Source of the DNA: UASB124 sp041662445
GTDB taxonomy: Bacteria > Babelota > Babeliae > Babelales > RVW-14
Direction: 5' to 3'
DNA length: 64,000 nucleotides
Assembly: GCA_041662445.1 (NCBI GenBank)
Contig: JBAZSL010000001.1
Coordinates: forward strand, 1-64,000
The number at the start of each line of letters is the position of its first letter. The stretch's first letter is position 1. Shown here in pieces: positions 9,171 through 18,536 of the stretch. A program made the translations under genes and the position numbers. The notes beneath the pieces are model-generated. The model saw nothing but the letters and a program-made list of their open reading frames with translations. It had not been told where the DNA came from and did not search any database.

Positions 9171-10945
9171 GAAACTTGTTTCTCTTTTTTTTCTTTAACC
9201 ACCTTAAAAATTCGAGCCTTTGGTTTTTGGTAGCTGTTTGGAATCGTTGCCAACCCGTCGTGCGTGAGTGGATCTTTAGGTAGATTGCTAAGATACAGAG
9301 CGAGCGCGAACCATTCCTTAAGCTCGAGAATCCCGTTCATTTCACACGTTGTTTGTAAATGTGCTATGACTTTTTTTCTATCATTTTTGGGTGTGAAATT
9401 TATAACGCCACCCGACGTTTTTTTGAGATAATCACGTATAAGCAACAAATGCCATGATGTACAGACGCGATACTGCTTGTCATCATCTAGTGGTCTTAAA
9501 CCCTTATCCGTTTCAACATCAATTTTGGTTACTCGATGATAACGTGGGGCTTCCGGATCATAGGTAAGTTGCATGCCGTTAATTTCCAGGTGCATTTCAG
9601 ACTTGTCCTGGCTTATTGTTGTTTCTATTTCAAGAAGATTTTTAATCTCTTTTCCCGTAAGCCAAAATGTTACCAAGGGATAGCCGCTGGTTCCATCGGG
9701 CCCACTCCCCAAGGGCAATACACGCAAAACATCGGCTACGGTTATATCACCTTTGGGCAGATAGAATCGCAGGTGCCCATAAGCTTCAAGGGTTAGTTCT
9801 GGCTTTATAAAATTTACGCCCTCAACGGTTTTGAGCGCATATATAAAAGCATCCGTAACCAATTGTGCCAAACCGTTTGAGGCGTCGAGTGGTGTTGGGC
9901 AATATGCCAATATTCGATTGTGCGCATACCCGAAACGTTGCAAATAGTCGCCATCAATTTTTTTCTCGAACGAGTCTATAAGCTCTGCGACGTGCTTATC
10001 TTCGACAAATTTTGAATCGATGGGAATACGTTGGTTGCTGACTTTTGACACAGTTTTATCAGCATTGCATGTAATTTCAAGCCGACCAAGATAACGCCCA
10101 TACTGACCACACGCAACAATAAACGTGGTGTCTTCTTGCTCATCAATAATGGCGTGCTTATGAGCGCTTATTATCACATCAATACCGGGAACCTGTTGGG
10201 CTAATTGTCGATCCTCGTCAAACTTGCCATCTTTGCTGAGCCCTGCATGCGACAGGCATATGATAACATCAACTTTCTTGTTCTGACGAAGATCGGTAAC
10301 GATACGCTGTGCCACATCAATGTAGTTGTTGAATTTGATTGGTGCTGCGTCTGAAGCGTATGTGGCTGCTTCTACACCCAACAACCCCAAAATGCCAATT
10401 TTTAGGCCTGCTCTTTCAAGCACAACCGTTTTGACAATTGGATATGTTGTGTAGGCATGTCCGAATCCATTCAGTAATGGATTTTTATTATCGATCAGCA
10501 TGTTACTGGCAACAAATTTTGGTAGTTTTTGCTTACTTTTTACTGCTGCATGCAAAGCGCTTGCAAGTCCTGCGTGCCCAAAATCAAAATCATGGTTGCC
10601 AAATGTCATAACGTCATAGCCCATGGCTCCCATGGTGATGATTTCAGAAGCATAAGCAGGGAAAATTGTTTGGAAAAGTGAACCGCCCGTAAAATCTCCC
10701 GCATCCACCACGACACAATTTTGAGCGCCGCCTGCTCCTTGTTGTTCATGCTTGATGGCGGTGGCGAGTCGTGCATAACCACCAACGATGAAAGTTGTAT
10801 TATTTTCAGTGACAGGAAATGGTTTAAAGTTTGAGTGCAAATCGTGAGTATAAAGAATAACAAGATTGCGTGCATCATTGTACGCATCCAATGAGCACGC
10901 AATCGTACCTGCAAAAAAAATCCAAAAAAATATTTTTTTGACCAC
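9167..10945 (-). CDS. Exported 5'-nucleotidase / metallophosphatase (UshA-like)
   Basis: 592 residues with a signal peptide (KIFFWIFFAGTIACSLDA). The N-terminal calcineurin-like domain shows LYTHDLHSNF (with LH in place of the usual D-x-H arrangement's next residues), DAGDFTGGS, GNHDFDFG, CLSHAGLSKDGK and ISAHKHA. The C-terminal half matches the 5'-nucleotidase substrate domain (YPLVTFWLTGKEI). It would release nucleosides from nucleotides in the periplasm or outside the cell, useful to a scavenging organism. The start is GTG 10945 after GGGGGGGA. Its 3' end overlaps the convergent lipase-like gene by 4 bases. Confidence 0.88.
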   Translation of the reverse strand: MVKKIFFWIFFAGTIACSLDAYNDARNLVILYTHDLHSNFKPFPVTENNTTFIVGGYARLATAIKHEQQGAGGAQNCVVVDAGDFTGGSLFQTIFPAYASEIITMGAMGYDVMTFGNHDFDFGHAGLASALHAAVKSKQKLPKFVASNMLIDNKNPLLNGFGHAYTTYPIVKTVVLERAGLKIGILGLLGVEAATYASDAAPIKFNNYIDVAQRIVTDLRQNKKVDVIICLSHAGLSKDGKFDEDRQLAQQVPGIDVIISAHKHAIIDEQEDTTFIVACGQYGRYLGRLEITCNADKTVSKVSNQRIPIDSKFVEDKHVAELIDSFEKKIDGDYLQRFGYAHNRILAYCPTPLDASNGLAQLVTDAFIYALKTVEGVNFIKPELTLEAYGHLRFYLPKGDITVADVLRVLPLGSGPDGTSGYPLVTFWLTGKEIKNLLEIETTISQDKSEMHLEINGMQLTYDPEAPRYHRVTKIDVETDKGLRPLDDDKQYRVCTSWHLLLIRDYLKKTSGGVINFTPKNDRKKVIAHLQTTCEMNGILELKEWFALALYLSNLPKDPLTHDGLATIPNSYQKPKARIFKVVKEKKEKQVS

Positions 10946-10978
10946 GTTGATCCCCCCCCAAGAAAAAATTAGAAAGAT

Positions 10979-11533
10979 TTATCCCTTTTTCGTGCCCTTT
11001 TTGTTGAGTAACGCCATCTTATCTGATGATTTTGCTCCTGGTATCGTTGCCGGTGGCATTTCTCCGGTGATATGTAGCTCGTTAATTTGGAAGATATACC
11101 ATGAATGCCCAAAGTTTGAGGCATCACGGCCGCAGATTGTTAGGCGGCGAGGGAAAAGAAAATCGTGTGTTTCACTTTTCTGATCTACCACCTTTACCTG
11201 CACCACGTCTTTTTGTGGATAGCGCTTGCTTGTGTAGTTTTCTTGAGAAACGATGAGCGATTTGATGTCAGCTAAATCTAACTCTATTGAAGAGTCGCTT
11301 GTTTCGGATAATATTCCACGAACTGATGTATCACCGTAAAAAGATATTTGTGTCAAATTAGTCTGTGTGCCCTCGTCAACAACATAACCTTTGAGTTGCT
11401 TTTGATTTTCTTCAAGATCGACAAAAACAGGTTCTTTTTCTGCGGACTCTGCTGTCTCACCCATGGGAACTGCAGCGGGCCACAAAGCACCCACAATAAA
11501 ACCGGTGACTAACAATTTTTTCCTACTCTCCAC
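10979..11533 (-). CDS. Exported protein of unknown function
   Basis: 184 residues with a hydrophobic N-terminus (KKLLVTGFIVGALWPAAVPM), then a probable all-beta region (ISFYGDTSVRGILSETSDSSIELDLADIKSLIV). I do not recognise the family. Start GTG 11533 is chosen because AGGGAGGAG lies directly upstream; the longer frame begins at 11566. It precedes the 5'-nucleotidase gene on the same strand with a 33-base gap, so the two may be co-transcribed. Confidence 0.6.
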   Translation of the reverse strand: MESRKKLLVTGFIVGALWPAAVPMGETAESAEKEPVFVDLEENQKQLKGYVVDEGTQTNLTQISFYGDTSVRGILSETSDSSIELDLADIKSLIVSQENYTSKRYPQKDVVQVKVVDQKSETHDFLFPRRLTICGRDASNFGHSWYIFQINELHITGEMPPATIPGAKSSDKMALLNKKGTKKG

Positions 11534-11651
11534 GGCACTCCTCCCTACAAATACGTTAATCTGCACAACAAACTTGACTGTAGCATCTGCTTGTGCAAAA
11601 ATTCAAGCCTTTCTCGCAGCATGTAAAGTTTGTTTAACAGAGGGAATAAGT

Positions 11652-12179
11652 ATGTACGCCGGTTTTTCTCAATTGTCTCGCATCACGTTGGTTGTACTTT
11701 TGGGGTCATTTTTTTCGCTATCTTCGCAGGTCGCGCCCAGTACCGCTGCGCCTACGGCTTCACTTATTTCTCCGGCGGACAGGGCTGCGCTTGAAAAATA
11801 TATCAAAGAACATAGTGGCTTTAACGAACGCGCCAAGGACAAAAATAAAAGCAATCAAAGCTCGTCGAAAAAGAAATATTGGATTGCCGGCGGCGTTACT
11901 CTGCTTGTAGCAGCAATAATTTTGATTTGGTATTTAGAGGCTGGTAAGAAACCATTAGATCCTGTTGTAGTAACGGCAGTAAATAAATTCTTGGGGCAGG
12001 GTTTACAGGCGCCACTAGTTCCAGTCTCACCGGTCAGCCCTGCCTTACAGCATTTTTTCCAACCAACGCCACCCGCCGCTGCCTCACCAAGCCCGAGCGT
12101 TGCAAGCGCACCCATGACTGACGCTGCTCGAGGATACCTGCACGCGGCGCGAGTCAGCAGATACGGGACTAATGGCTAA
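11652..12179 (+). CDS. Membrane-anchored protein of unknown function
   Basis: 175 residues. It has an N-terminal signal-like segment (ITLVVLLGSFFSLSSQVA), a Lys/Asn/Ser-rich linker, a transmembrane helix (YWIAGGVTLLVAAIILIWYL) and a Pro/Ala-rich tail. ATG 11652 follows GAGGGA. No family is recognised. Confidence 0.5.
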   Translation: MYAGFSQLSRITLVVLLGSFFSLSSQVAPSTAAPTASLISPADRAALEKYIKEHSGFNERAKDKNKSNQSSSKKKYWIAGGVTLLVAAIILIWYLEAGKKPLDPVVVTAVNKFLGQGLQAPLVPVSPVSPALQHFFQPTPPAAASPSPSVASAPMTDAARGYLHAARVSRYGTNG

Positions 12180-12240
12180 GCACGACGCTCGCAACTGCTC
12201 TCTCTAGCCCACAAAATATTTTGTTATGTCGGTTTTGCGC

Positions 12241-12272
12241 GGTACATTAACGGGAAGACCGTTAAATGTACC
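12241..12272. promoter_or_regulatory. Inverted repeat upstream of the PHP gene
   Basis: GGTACATTAACGG pairs with CCGTTAAATGTACC around a 5-base loop, with one bulged base. It ends 27 bases before the ATG of the PHP phosphatase gene and lacks a T run. An operator or a 5' leader stem-loop fits better than a terminator. Confidence 0.45.
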
Positions 12273-12299
12273 GATTTCCGATGAACAGGAGAAATTTTT

Positions 12300-13121
12300 A
12301 TGCCCTTAACATCCATTATCGACTGCCATACCCACAGCACCTTTTCGCCGGATAGCGCAATGTCACTTAAAGAGGGAGTCATAGCAGCGCACGCGCATGG
12401 TCTGGGCGGGCTGACGTTTACCGATCATATCGAACTGGCACATCCTGACACCGTGACGTGGAAGACGCCGTTTGATATCAAAAGTCGCTCACAATGCATT
12501 GATGAACTTCGGCAAGAGTGTTGTGGAGCCTACAACATAAAAATTTTCAAAGGCCTTGAGCTGGGCTTTCAACCCACGATCGTTGAGCGTGCGAGCACAC
12601 TGATCAAACAAAACGATTTTGATTTTGTGATGCTATCCACGCATGTTGTTGATGACATCGATCTTGGAGGCACGCCTTTTTACGAAGGTAAAACAAAAAA
12701 GCAGGCCTACAAAAAATATCTTGATACTATCTATGAATCAGTCAGCATGTTTGATGATTTTGATGTTGTAGGCCACATTGGCTACGCTTGCAGATATGCA
12801 CCTTATCCCGATAAATCTTTAAGTCACGTCGATTATCAGGACGAACTTGATGCCATACTCACAAGAGTTATTTCTAAGGGCAAGGGGATTGAGGTTAACA
12901 CTGCCGGCTTCCGCCACAATCTTGGCTGTCCGCATCCTGATTTTGATATCCTCAAGCGCTACAAAGAGCTTGGAGGTACCATTATTACCATTGGTTCAGA
13001 TGCGCACAGCACGCCACGCATAGGTTCTCAGTTTGAGGTAGTGGTGCAACGTCTGGCTGATCTTGGGTTCGCCCACGTCACGTATTTTGAAAATCGGGTA
13101 CCAGTTTTCGTGAAGATTTGA
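12300..13121 (+). CDS. PHP-domain phosphatase, histidinol-phosphatase-like
   Basis: 273 residues, the usual size for HisK/HisJ-type phosphatases. PHP metal-binding motifs are present: DCHTHSTFSPDS at the start, TFTDHIE near residue 40, LSTHVVD near 115, VGHIGY near 160, and GSDAH near 240. The family hydrolyses phosphate esters; the best-known member acts on L-histidinol phosphate. No other histidine-biosynthesis gene is near, so the substrate may differ. ATG 12300 follows AGGAG. Confidence 0.82.
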   Translation: MPLTSIIDCHTHSTFSPDSAMSLKEGVIAAHAHGLGGLTFTDHIELAHPDTVTWKTPFDIKSRSQCIDELRQECCGAYNIKIFKGLELGFQPTIVERASTLIKQNDFDFVMLSTHVVDDIDLGGTPFYEGKTKKQAYKKYLDTIYESVSMFDDFDVVGHIGYACRYAPYPDKSLSHVDYQDELDAILTRVISKGKGIEVNTAGFRHNLGCPHPDFDILKRYKELGGTIITIGSDAHSTPRIGSQFEVVVQRLADLGFAHVTYFENRVPVFVKI

Positions 13122-13145
13122 GACTTCGGCCCATTTCTTGATTTT

Positions 13146-13183
13146 ACTCAATGCACTGAGTAAAATTACTCAATGTATTGAGT
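13146..13183. promoter_or_regulatory. Two tandem operator-like palindromes
   Basis: Two 16-bp near-palindromes occur at 13146-13161 (ACTCAATGCACTGAGT) and 13168-13183 (ACTCAATGTATTGAGT). Their centres are 22 bp apart, about two helical turns, so dimers bound at both would sit on the same DNA face. They end 24 bases before the GTG start of the DUF4143-type ATPase gene. Autoregulation or binding by a dimeric repressor is the natural reading. Confidence 0.6.
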
Positions 13184-13207
13184 AAAAGTTGCAAAAAGGA
13201 GCATTTT

Positions 13208-14395
13208 GTGCAAAAAAGGCCAATTTTTAGTGAGATTTTAAAACGGATTCAGGAGCAAAGAAGATTTATCCAGGTGCTTCTTGGTCCTCGGCAAGTTGGA
13301 AAAACTACACTTATGGTACAAATTACCGAGTCCCTGGATAAGCCATTTCACTTTGTCTCTGCTGATTTGGCTACGCTTCAAGATCTCTCTTGGTTGGAAC
13401 AACAGTGGGAAGTTGCACGACAAAAAGTTGTTAAGGGCAAGGGGTGTCTTCTTATCATTGATGAAATTCAAAAAATTCCCCAATGGTCGAGCCTTGTCAA
13501 ATCACTTTGGGACGCAGACACACGAAATGGTGTTGACGTTTCGCTCGTGCTCCTTGGTTCTTCTCCCTGGCTTGTGCAACAAGGATTAACCGAAAGCCTT
13601 GCCGGGCGTTTTGAAATTATTCCTATAACACATTGGTCTTTTGCTGAAATGGCGACCATCTTCGGGTGGTCTTTGGAAAAATATGCATACTTTGGCGGCT
13701 ACCCGGGAGCAGCATCACTTGCCGATGAAGAAAATCAATCTCGATGGAAAAATTATATCAATGATTCCCTCATCGAAACGACTATTTCACGTGATATCCT
13801 TCTCATGACCCAAATCAATAAGCCAATTTTGTTGCGCCGTCTCTTCCAGCTTGGATGTGCTTATTCGGGACAAATTCTCTCTTATTCCAAAATGCTTGGG
13901 CAACTTCAAGATAGTGGAAATACAACAACGCTGGCTCACTATGTGGAGCTTCTTGCAGGAGCTGGACTTCTTGAAGGGTTACAAAAATTTGCTGAGAATG
14001 ATATACGCCAACGGGCATCAAGTCCAAAATTTATGGTATTTAATACGGCGCTCATAACGGCTCAAGCAAACAAAACCTTCAAAGAAGCTCGCGAGGATTA
14101 TTCTTTTTGGGGAAGATTAATCGAATCAACAGTCGGAGCGCATCTTCTCAATAGTATTCGGGGAACGCAGATCGAGCTTTTTTATTGGCGTGAAGGTGAT
14201 GAAGAAGTTGATTATGTGTTAAAAAATGGTGCTTCTATCACCGCAATTGAGGTCAAAAGTGGCGGAGAATCGTTGCGTCGATCAGGAATGGATCTGTTTG
14301 TTGAACGATTCAAGCCGCAGCGTGTTTTGCTTGTTGGAAAGCAAGGGCTCCCGGTAAGCGATTTCCTTAAGGCGCCGATCACCAATTTTGTGTGA
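13208..14395 (+). CDS. AAA-family ATPase with C-terminal DUF4143 domain
   Basis: 395 residues. Walker A is LLGPRQVGKTTLM near residue 30, Walker B is LLIIDEIQKIP near residue 90. The C-terminal part (LFYWREGDEEVDYVL, then AIEVKSGG) is the DUF4143 region, whose D/E-x-K pattern resembles PD-(D/E)xK nucleases. Function in the family is unknown. Start GTG 13208 follows AAGGAG; a TTG at 13178 would sit inside the second palindrome and is unlikely. A second, divergent member lies at 15275-16399. Confidence 0.85.
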   Translation: MQKRPIFSEILKRIQEQRRFIQVLLGPRQVGKTTLMVQITESLDKPFHFVSADLATLQDLSWLEQQWEVARQKVVKGKGCLLIIDEIQKIPQWSSLVKSLWDADTRNGVDVSLVLLGSSPWLVQQGLTESLAGRFEIIPITHWSFAEMATIFGWSLEKYAYFGGYPGAASLADEENQSRWKNYINDSLIETTISRDILLMTQINKPILLRRLFQLGCAYSGQILSYSKMLGQLQDSGNTTTLAHYVELLAGAGLLEGLQKFAENDIRQRASSPKFMVFNTALITAQANKTFKEAREDYSFWGRLIESTVGAHLLNSIRGTQIELFYWREGDEEVDYVLKNGASITAIEVKSGGESLRRSGMDLFVERFKPQRVLLVGKQGLPVSDFLKAPITNFV

Positions 14396-14404
14396 GTTAC
14401 CTAA

Positions 14405-14445
14405 GCCCCTTTTGGTAAAACCATTGCAGGGGCATTATTTTTCTT
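14405..14445 (+). terminator. Rho-independent terminator
   Basis: GCCCC (14405) pairs with GGGGC (14429), with an inner TGGT/ACCA pairing, followed by a T-rich run. It lies 10 bases after the stop of the AAA ATPase gene. Confidence 0.65.
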
Positions 14446-14576
14446 CTCAAAATCCTAAAAAAAATGCGTTATATGCGTTGTTGGCTTGTTTTTTGCAATA
14501 GACGCAGCCTGTGATATTCTTACACCCCTGTTATTGAAACACGGTGACGTGAGCATGTGAAATAGGGTACCTGTAT

Positions 14577-15236
14577 ATGATGCACTATAAAAATAAAATC
14601 AAAGCAATCTTTATATTTTTTCTGAGTGTTAGCAGTTCTATCCATGCCTATACGCGCGAAGATCTTGAGACCTGGCGTACGCAAAGCGCTTATGCCTCAA
14701 TCGCCATAGATGCAGCGGAAGCAGCTACAATATTAGGCATCGCCGACGGCGCTGCTAATGATGTTCTTAGGTGTACATTACGCTACCCTATGGCCACTAA
14801 CAGTTGCCGAATAAATCATGTGTTGAGCGCAGCACTTGAAAAAGATCCTTCATGGCTTTGCCTTAGTCTTTTTGCTATTGTTGCAACACGTTTTAATTCA
14901 CGGTATCCATCTCAGGAAAGAACATTAAAAGAGGTTCTAAAGCCGCTTCTGTCACAAGTTATCACTACTATTTTATGTGCTGTAACCGCAAAAAAGCTTC
15001 CCGGGAAAAAATACACGATGATTAGACGTTTGTTGCGTGTGTTAATAGCAACGACAACGCGTACAACAGCGAATGTTGTTGCGGAAAAATTAGTACCCTC
15101 CACATACGACCGCGGTCACTGGTCCAAGAATCCTATGTATATTCTGTGTAGTTATCTCATGGATGCAATCGTCACTGAAACGCTTGGCGCCATAGTTGCC
15201 CAGGGCATTCAAGAGGATAAAAAGCAGTTAGCGTAA
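14577..15236 (+). CDS. Exported protein of unknown function, paralogue of the 55.5-kb gene
   Basis: 219 residues with a signal peptide (KAIFIFFLSVSSSIHA) followed by AYTREDLETWRTQSAYAS. The same start (AYTREDIANMRSASAF) and a matching core (NHVLSAALEKD, TLKEVLKPLL, IRRLLRVLIATTTRT) occur in the product of 55512-56237, so these are clear paralogues 40 kb apart. The core looks helical and amphipathic. No known family is recognised. Confidence 0.65.
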   Translation: MMHYKNKIKAIFIFFLSVSSSIHAYTREDLETWRTQSAYASIAIDAAEAATILGIADGAANDVLRCTLRYPMATNSCRINHVLSAALEKDPSWLCLSLFAIVATRFNSRYPSQERTLKEVLKPLLSQVITTILCAVTAKKLPGKKYTMIRRLLRVLIATTTRTTANVVAEKLVPSTYDRGHWSKNPMYILCSYLMDAIVTETLGAIVAQGIQEDKKQLA

Positions 15237-15274
15237 TTGTGTTGTAAGTTGCGGTTTGCTGAATTTGAAGAGCA

Positions 15275-16399
15275 TTACGTAATGTAATCGAGATAATTTT
15301 CCGACGTTATTACGGTAAATGGTGATTCTGGATACATTTCTTTCCATGCCGGAGGAACACTTACCTTTTTGGTAGGAGACCATTTTGTTTCGAATGCGGT
15401 TAAAGTGTTTTCGATTTCTTCGATAAAATCTATTTCCTGTCCCTGATAGGTGCGCCAAAAATAACGTCTGCCGTAAAAATTTTTATATGTTTGGCTCTTG
15501 AGCCGTTCAATGAATACAAAATTCTCCCACAATTGGCCAATATCATTTCGCGTGTCGAGCGCATTAAAATGAGCGATAACTGCATTGCGAATACCAAGAT
15601 CAAGGAAATAATATTTACGCTTGCCCGTAACTTCACTCCTTAAATTGGAACTAAATCCGCACAGAGAACAAATGACAAAAGACTTTTCAAGAAGATCGAG
15701 ATATCTTCCCACCGTCTTTACGTCAATGCGAAGTTGCGTGGCAAGTTCATTGAGAGAAACTAATTGGCCAACTTGAAACGCCAGCAATTTAACCAAATTA
15801 AGAAGAACATCAGATTTTTTAATGTTTTCAAGCGCAAGAATATCTTTAAGAAGATATGAATCAACAAGTTCAGTGAGAATGCCAATTTTTTCTTGTCGTG
15901 TAGGTGCCATAAGAACCCTGGGATAACTACCAAAAATCAAAAAGTCTTCGAGCTTTTCTTGTAACTCAGAACGGTTGTAGCACGAAAGAAGTTCTACCTG
16001 GGCAACTGGATAAAGCGTCAGCGTTTCTTTTCTTCCGGTTAAAGGTTCGCCAACCGATTGAGCAAGATCAAAAGACGAAGATCCGGTGGCAATAATGTGC
16101 ACATTGGGAACCTGATCAACAAGAATTTTGAGCGCTTTGCCTATATGAGGTATTTCCTGCGCCTCATCTATTGCAATTAATTCATATCCCTCTGCATACC
16201 CCAGAATTTTGTCAAAATCTTGAGACCCCAAAAGCATTTGTAAACGAATGTTATCGCCAGAATCTATTCGATATTTGAGGGTTGTTGTGCTCAAAAAATT
16301 GTTGAGAAGGGTAGTTTTGCCAGCCTGGCGGGGGCCAAAGATAATGAGAGCTTTGTTTGGTTTAAGATATTTTTCTATATCATAAAAACGCTTTATCAT
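15275..16399 (-). CDS. AAA-family ATPase with C-terminal DUF4143 domain (second copy)
   Basis: 374 residues. Walker A LIIFGPRQAGKTTLL, Walker B ELIAIDEAQEIP, sensor-like IIATGSSSFDLAQ, and the C-terminal FWRTYQGQEIDFIEE then AFETKWSP, matching the PD-(D/E)xK-like end of DUF4143 proteins. Function in the family is unknown. ATG 16399 follows GGGGA. It is only distantly similar to the copy at 13208-14395 and lacks the tandem ACTCAATG palindromes, so it is not a recent duplicate. Confidence 0.85.
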   Translation of the reverse strand: MIKRFYDIEKYLKPNKALIIFGPRQAGKTTLLNNFLSTTTLKYRIDSGDNIRLQMLLGSQDFDKILGYAEGYELIAIDEAQEIPHIGKALKILVDQVPNVHIIATGSSSFDLAQSVGEPLTGRKETLTLYPVAQVELLSCYNRSELQEKLEDFLIFGSYPRVLMAPTRQEKIGILTELVDSYLLKDILALENIKKSDVLLNLVKLLAFQVGQLVSLNELATQLRIDVKTVGRYLDLLEKSFVICSLCGFSSNLRSEVTGKRKYYFLDLGIRNAVIAHFNALDTRNDIGQLWENFVFIERLKSQTYKNFYGRRYFWRTYQGQEIDFIEEIENTLTAFETKWSPTKKVSVPPAWKEMYPESPFTVITSENYLDYIT

Positions 16400-16449
16400 G
16401 AAAATCCCCATTTTTATTATAATATCAGGAATATAGCTCCCAATAATCC

Positions 16450-16492
16450 TATAAAAACACGGAACAGTTGTCCATGTTTTTATAAAACATGG
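16450..16492. promoter_or_regulatory. Operator-like repeats upstream of the toxin-antitoxin pair
   Basis: Three alternating half-sites occur: TATAAAAACACGG (16450), CCATGTTTTTATA (16472), and TATAAAACATGG (16481). The last two form a 21-bp palindrome. They lie 75 bases upstream of the antitoxin ATG, in the gap between divergent genes, where an autoregulating antitoxin would bind. Confidence 0.5.
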
Positions 16493-16566
16493 GGCTATGG
16501 GAAATCTGTAACTTTTGTGTATACTGTTTAGGTAACTTTTTAAAGCTATTTTTCAAGGATTTTGAT

Positions 16567-16812
16567 ATGTCGAAATTAATAAGGATTGGCGATGAAACCA
16601 TTGTTAAGCTTGAGGCTTTAAGCAAGCTTACAGGATTGTCTAAACAAAAACTTCTTGATAAAGCCATTGTAGCTTTCTCTTATGAGCAAATTTTGAAAAA
16701 AGCCAACGAACAATATGCGGCTCTTCGAAAAGATCCACGCGCATGGAAAGAGATGCAAGCGGAACGCGAAGACTGGGATGTAACTCTGGCTGATGGAATA
16801 AAAGATGATTAA
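16567..16812 (+). CDS. Antitoxin of a MazEF/PemIK-like pair
   Basis: 81 residues. The N-terminus (SKLIRIGDETIVKLEALSKLTGLSKQKLLDKAI) reads as a ribbon-helix-helix DNA-binding domain. The C-terminal acidic part (QAEREDWDVTLADGIKDD) is the sort that wraps the toxin. Its stop overlaps the toxin start by 8 bases, the usual arrangement for translational coupling. ATG 16567 follows AAGGA. It probably represses its own promoter through the repeats at 16450-16492. Confidence 0.8.
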   Translation: MSKLIRIGDETIVKLEALSKLTGLSKQKLLDKAIVAFSYEQILKKANEQYAALRKDPRAWKEMQAEREDWDVTLADGIKDD

Positions 16813-17170
16813 TCCAAATAATCTCATTCGTGGGTCTGTTTGGCTTGTTGATTTGGATCCAACAGTGGGCCATGAGCAGGCAAAGAAACGACCTTGTCTG
16901 GTCATTAGCTCAGATACCTACAATCATGGTCGCGCCGGACTTGCAATTATTTTGCCCATCACATCGAAGCAACGTGAGCTCTATTGGCATGTTACAATAA
17001 ACCCATCAGAAGGCGGCCTTGAAAAAGTATCATATGTGATTTGTGACCAAATGCGATGTGTTTCTTTAGAGCGATTTGCGCCAAAGTGCTTCGGGTTTAT
17101 AGGTGATTATACTATGCAACAAATTGAAGAACGTTTAAAAATTCTTTTATATTTCTTACCTGAAAAATGA
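16805..17170 (+). CDS. MazF/PemK-family endoribonuclease toxin
   Basis: 121 residues, the usual MazF size. Family motifs are RGSVWLVDLDPTVGHEQAKKRPCLVIS at the start (GxVW, D-P-x-x-G-x-E, K-x-R-P), ILPITS in the middle, and SYVICDQMRCVS near residue 80. MazF cuts single-stranded RNA at short sequences. The gene overlaps the antitoxin gene by 8 bases. Confidence 0.92.
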   Translation: MINPNNLIRGSVWLVDLDPTVGHEQAKKRPCLVISSDTYNHGRAGLAIILPITSKQRELYWHVTINPSEGGLEKVSYVICDQMRCVSLERFAPKCFGFIGDYTMQQIEERLKILLYFLPEK

Positions 17171-17186
17171 TGCTGGCAAGATTTGG

Positions 17187-18512
17187 CTATTGCCCCAAAA
17201 GTTTTAAATCCAGCAACTCAGCAAGCCCAACCTCTTCTTGCACTCCCGTCTGCAAATTCTTCACCGTATAAACGCCTTTGGCGATTTCATTTTCGCCAAT
17301 AAATACAGCATAGGGAATGCCCAGTTTGTCGGCGTAACCTAAGCGTTTCTTCATCTTGCCTTGAACAAACGAAACTTCAGTTGGAATACCGTTCTTCCTG
17401 AGCTCTGTTGCAAGGGCCAAGCTTGGGGCCATATCATCCATCATGGCAAGAACAAGGACACGTGTTGGCGTAGCCGCACCAGTTGTAACAACGCCACGTT
17501 TAGAAAGCTGGTCAAAAAGGCGCGTAAGGCCTATCGAAATACCAACGCCCGGTAGTTTGCGATCGATATAGTGGCTTGCCAAATCATCAAAACGACCGCC
17601 AGAACATACCGAACCAATATCGGGATAATCATCAAGACGTGTTTCGTATACCGTGCCGGTGTAATAATCCAATCCACGTGCAATGGTCAAGTCCGCAGCA
17701 ACATTAGAAGCGGGAACACCAAACTCCTTAACTAGTCGCATTACCGAGTCGAGCTCGTCGACGCCCTTGATAAACTGAGCATCGGTTATTCCCATATTCT
17801 TGAGTGCTGCCAAGGGGTCGCCGTGTTCCTTGGATACCTTGGTAAACGTTATAATGCGTTCAATGGTTTGTGTTTCAAGACCAAGCGTGCGTAGTTCTTG
17901 TGCAACAGCATCCGTGCCAATTTTTTCAAGGCGATCAAGAGTCTGCAGAATAGGTGTCGATTTATCAGAAACACCTAAACTGGCAAAAAGCCCATTGAGA
18001 ATTTTTCGGTTATTAATGCGAATGGTAAATCGTTCAAAGCCAAAGGTGCGAAAGATCATGTAAATAATGCTTGGGATTTCAGCATCGCATTGTATATCAA
18101 GTTCACCATCGCCGATAATATCAATATCGCACTGATAGAACTCACGAAAACGCCCGGCCTGAGGACGCTCGCCGCGATAAACTTTTCCCATAGCATAACG
18201 CCTAAAGGGAAATGTGAGATGTCCATAATGTTCTGCTACATACCGTGCAAGTGGTACCGTAAGATCAAAGCGCATTGCTAAATCGGTATCACCTTTTTTG
18301 AATTGATATATTTGCTTTTCAGTCTCGCCGCCCACTTTTGCCAATAACACCTCAGCACGTTCAAGTACAGGTGTATCGAGGGGAACAAATCCAAATAATT
18401 CATAGGTGCGCCGGATGGTATCAAACATTTTGTTGAATGCCAGCTGTTCGGCAGGCAGCAATTCCATAAAGCCTGATAATGGCGTGGTAATTATTTTTTC
18501 AGGTTGAGACAT
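17187..18512 (-). CDS. hisS: Histidyl-tRNA synthetase
   Basis: 441 residues. Class II motifs are present: LDTPVLERAEVL, then FRRYAMGKVYRGERPQAGRFREFYQCDIDIIG (motif 2), the histidine-specific stretches RGLDYYTGTVYE and CSGGRFDDL, and GVGISIGLTRL (motif 3). The C-terminal anticodon-binding domain follows. It lies 24 bases downstream of rarA, so rarA and hisS probably share a transcript. Confidence 0.96.
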   Translation of the reverse strand: MSQPEKIITTPLSGFMELLPAEQLAFNKMFDTIRRTYELFGFVPLDTPVLERAEVLLAKVGGETEKQIYQFKKGDTDLAMRFDLTVPLARYVAEHYGHLTFPFRRYAMGKVYRGERPQAGRFREFYQCDIDIIGDGELDIQCDAEIPSIIYMIFRTFGFERFTIRINNRKILNGLFASLGVSDKSTPILQTLDRLEKIGTDAVAQELRTLGLETQTIERIITFTKVSKEHGDPLAALKNMGITDAQFIKGVDELDSVMRLVKEFGVPASNVAADLTIARGLDYYTGTVYETRLDDYPDIGSVCSGGRFDDLASHYIDRKLPGVGISIGLTRLFDQLSKRGVVTTGAATPTRVLVLAMMDDMAPSLALATELRKNGIPTEVSFVQGKMKKRLGYADKLGIPYAVFIGENEIAKGVYTVKNLQTGVQEEVGLAELLDLKLLGQ

Positions 18513-18536
18513 GGATGGCTCACTTTGGTAAGAGCA

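Noticed and set aside
12241..12272. Rho-independent terminator
   Set aside because: No T run follows, and it sits close before a start codon.
13146..13183. CRISPR-like repeat
   Set aside because: Only two copies, 16 bp, with a 6-base gap; operator sites explain it better.
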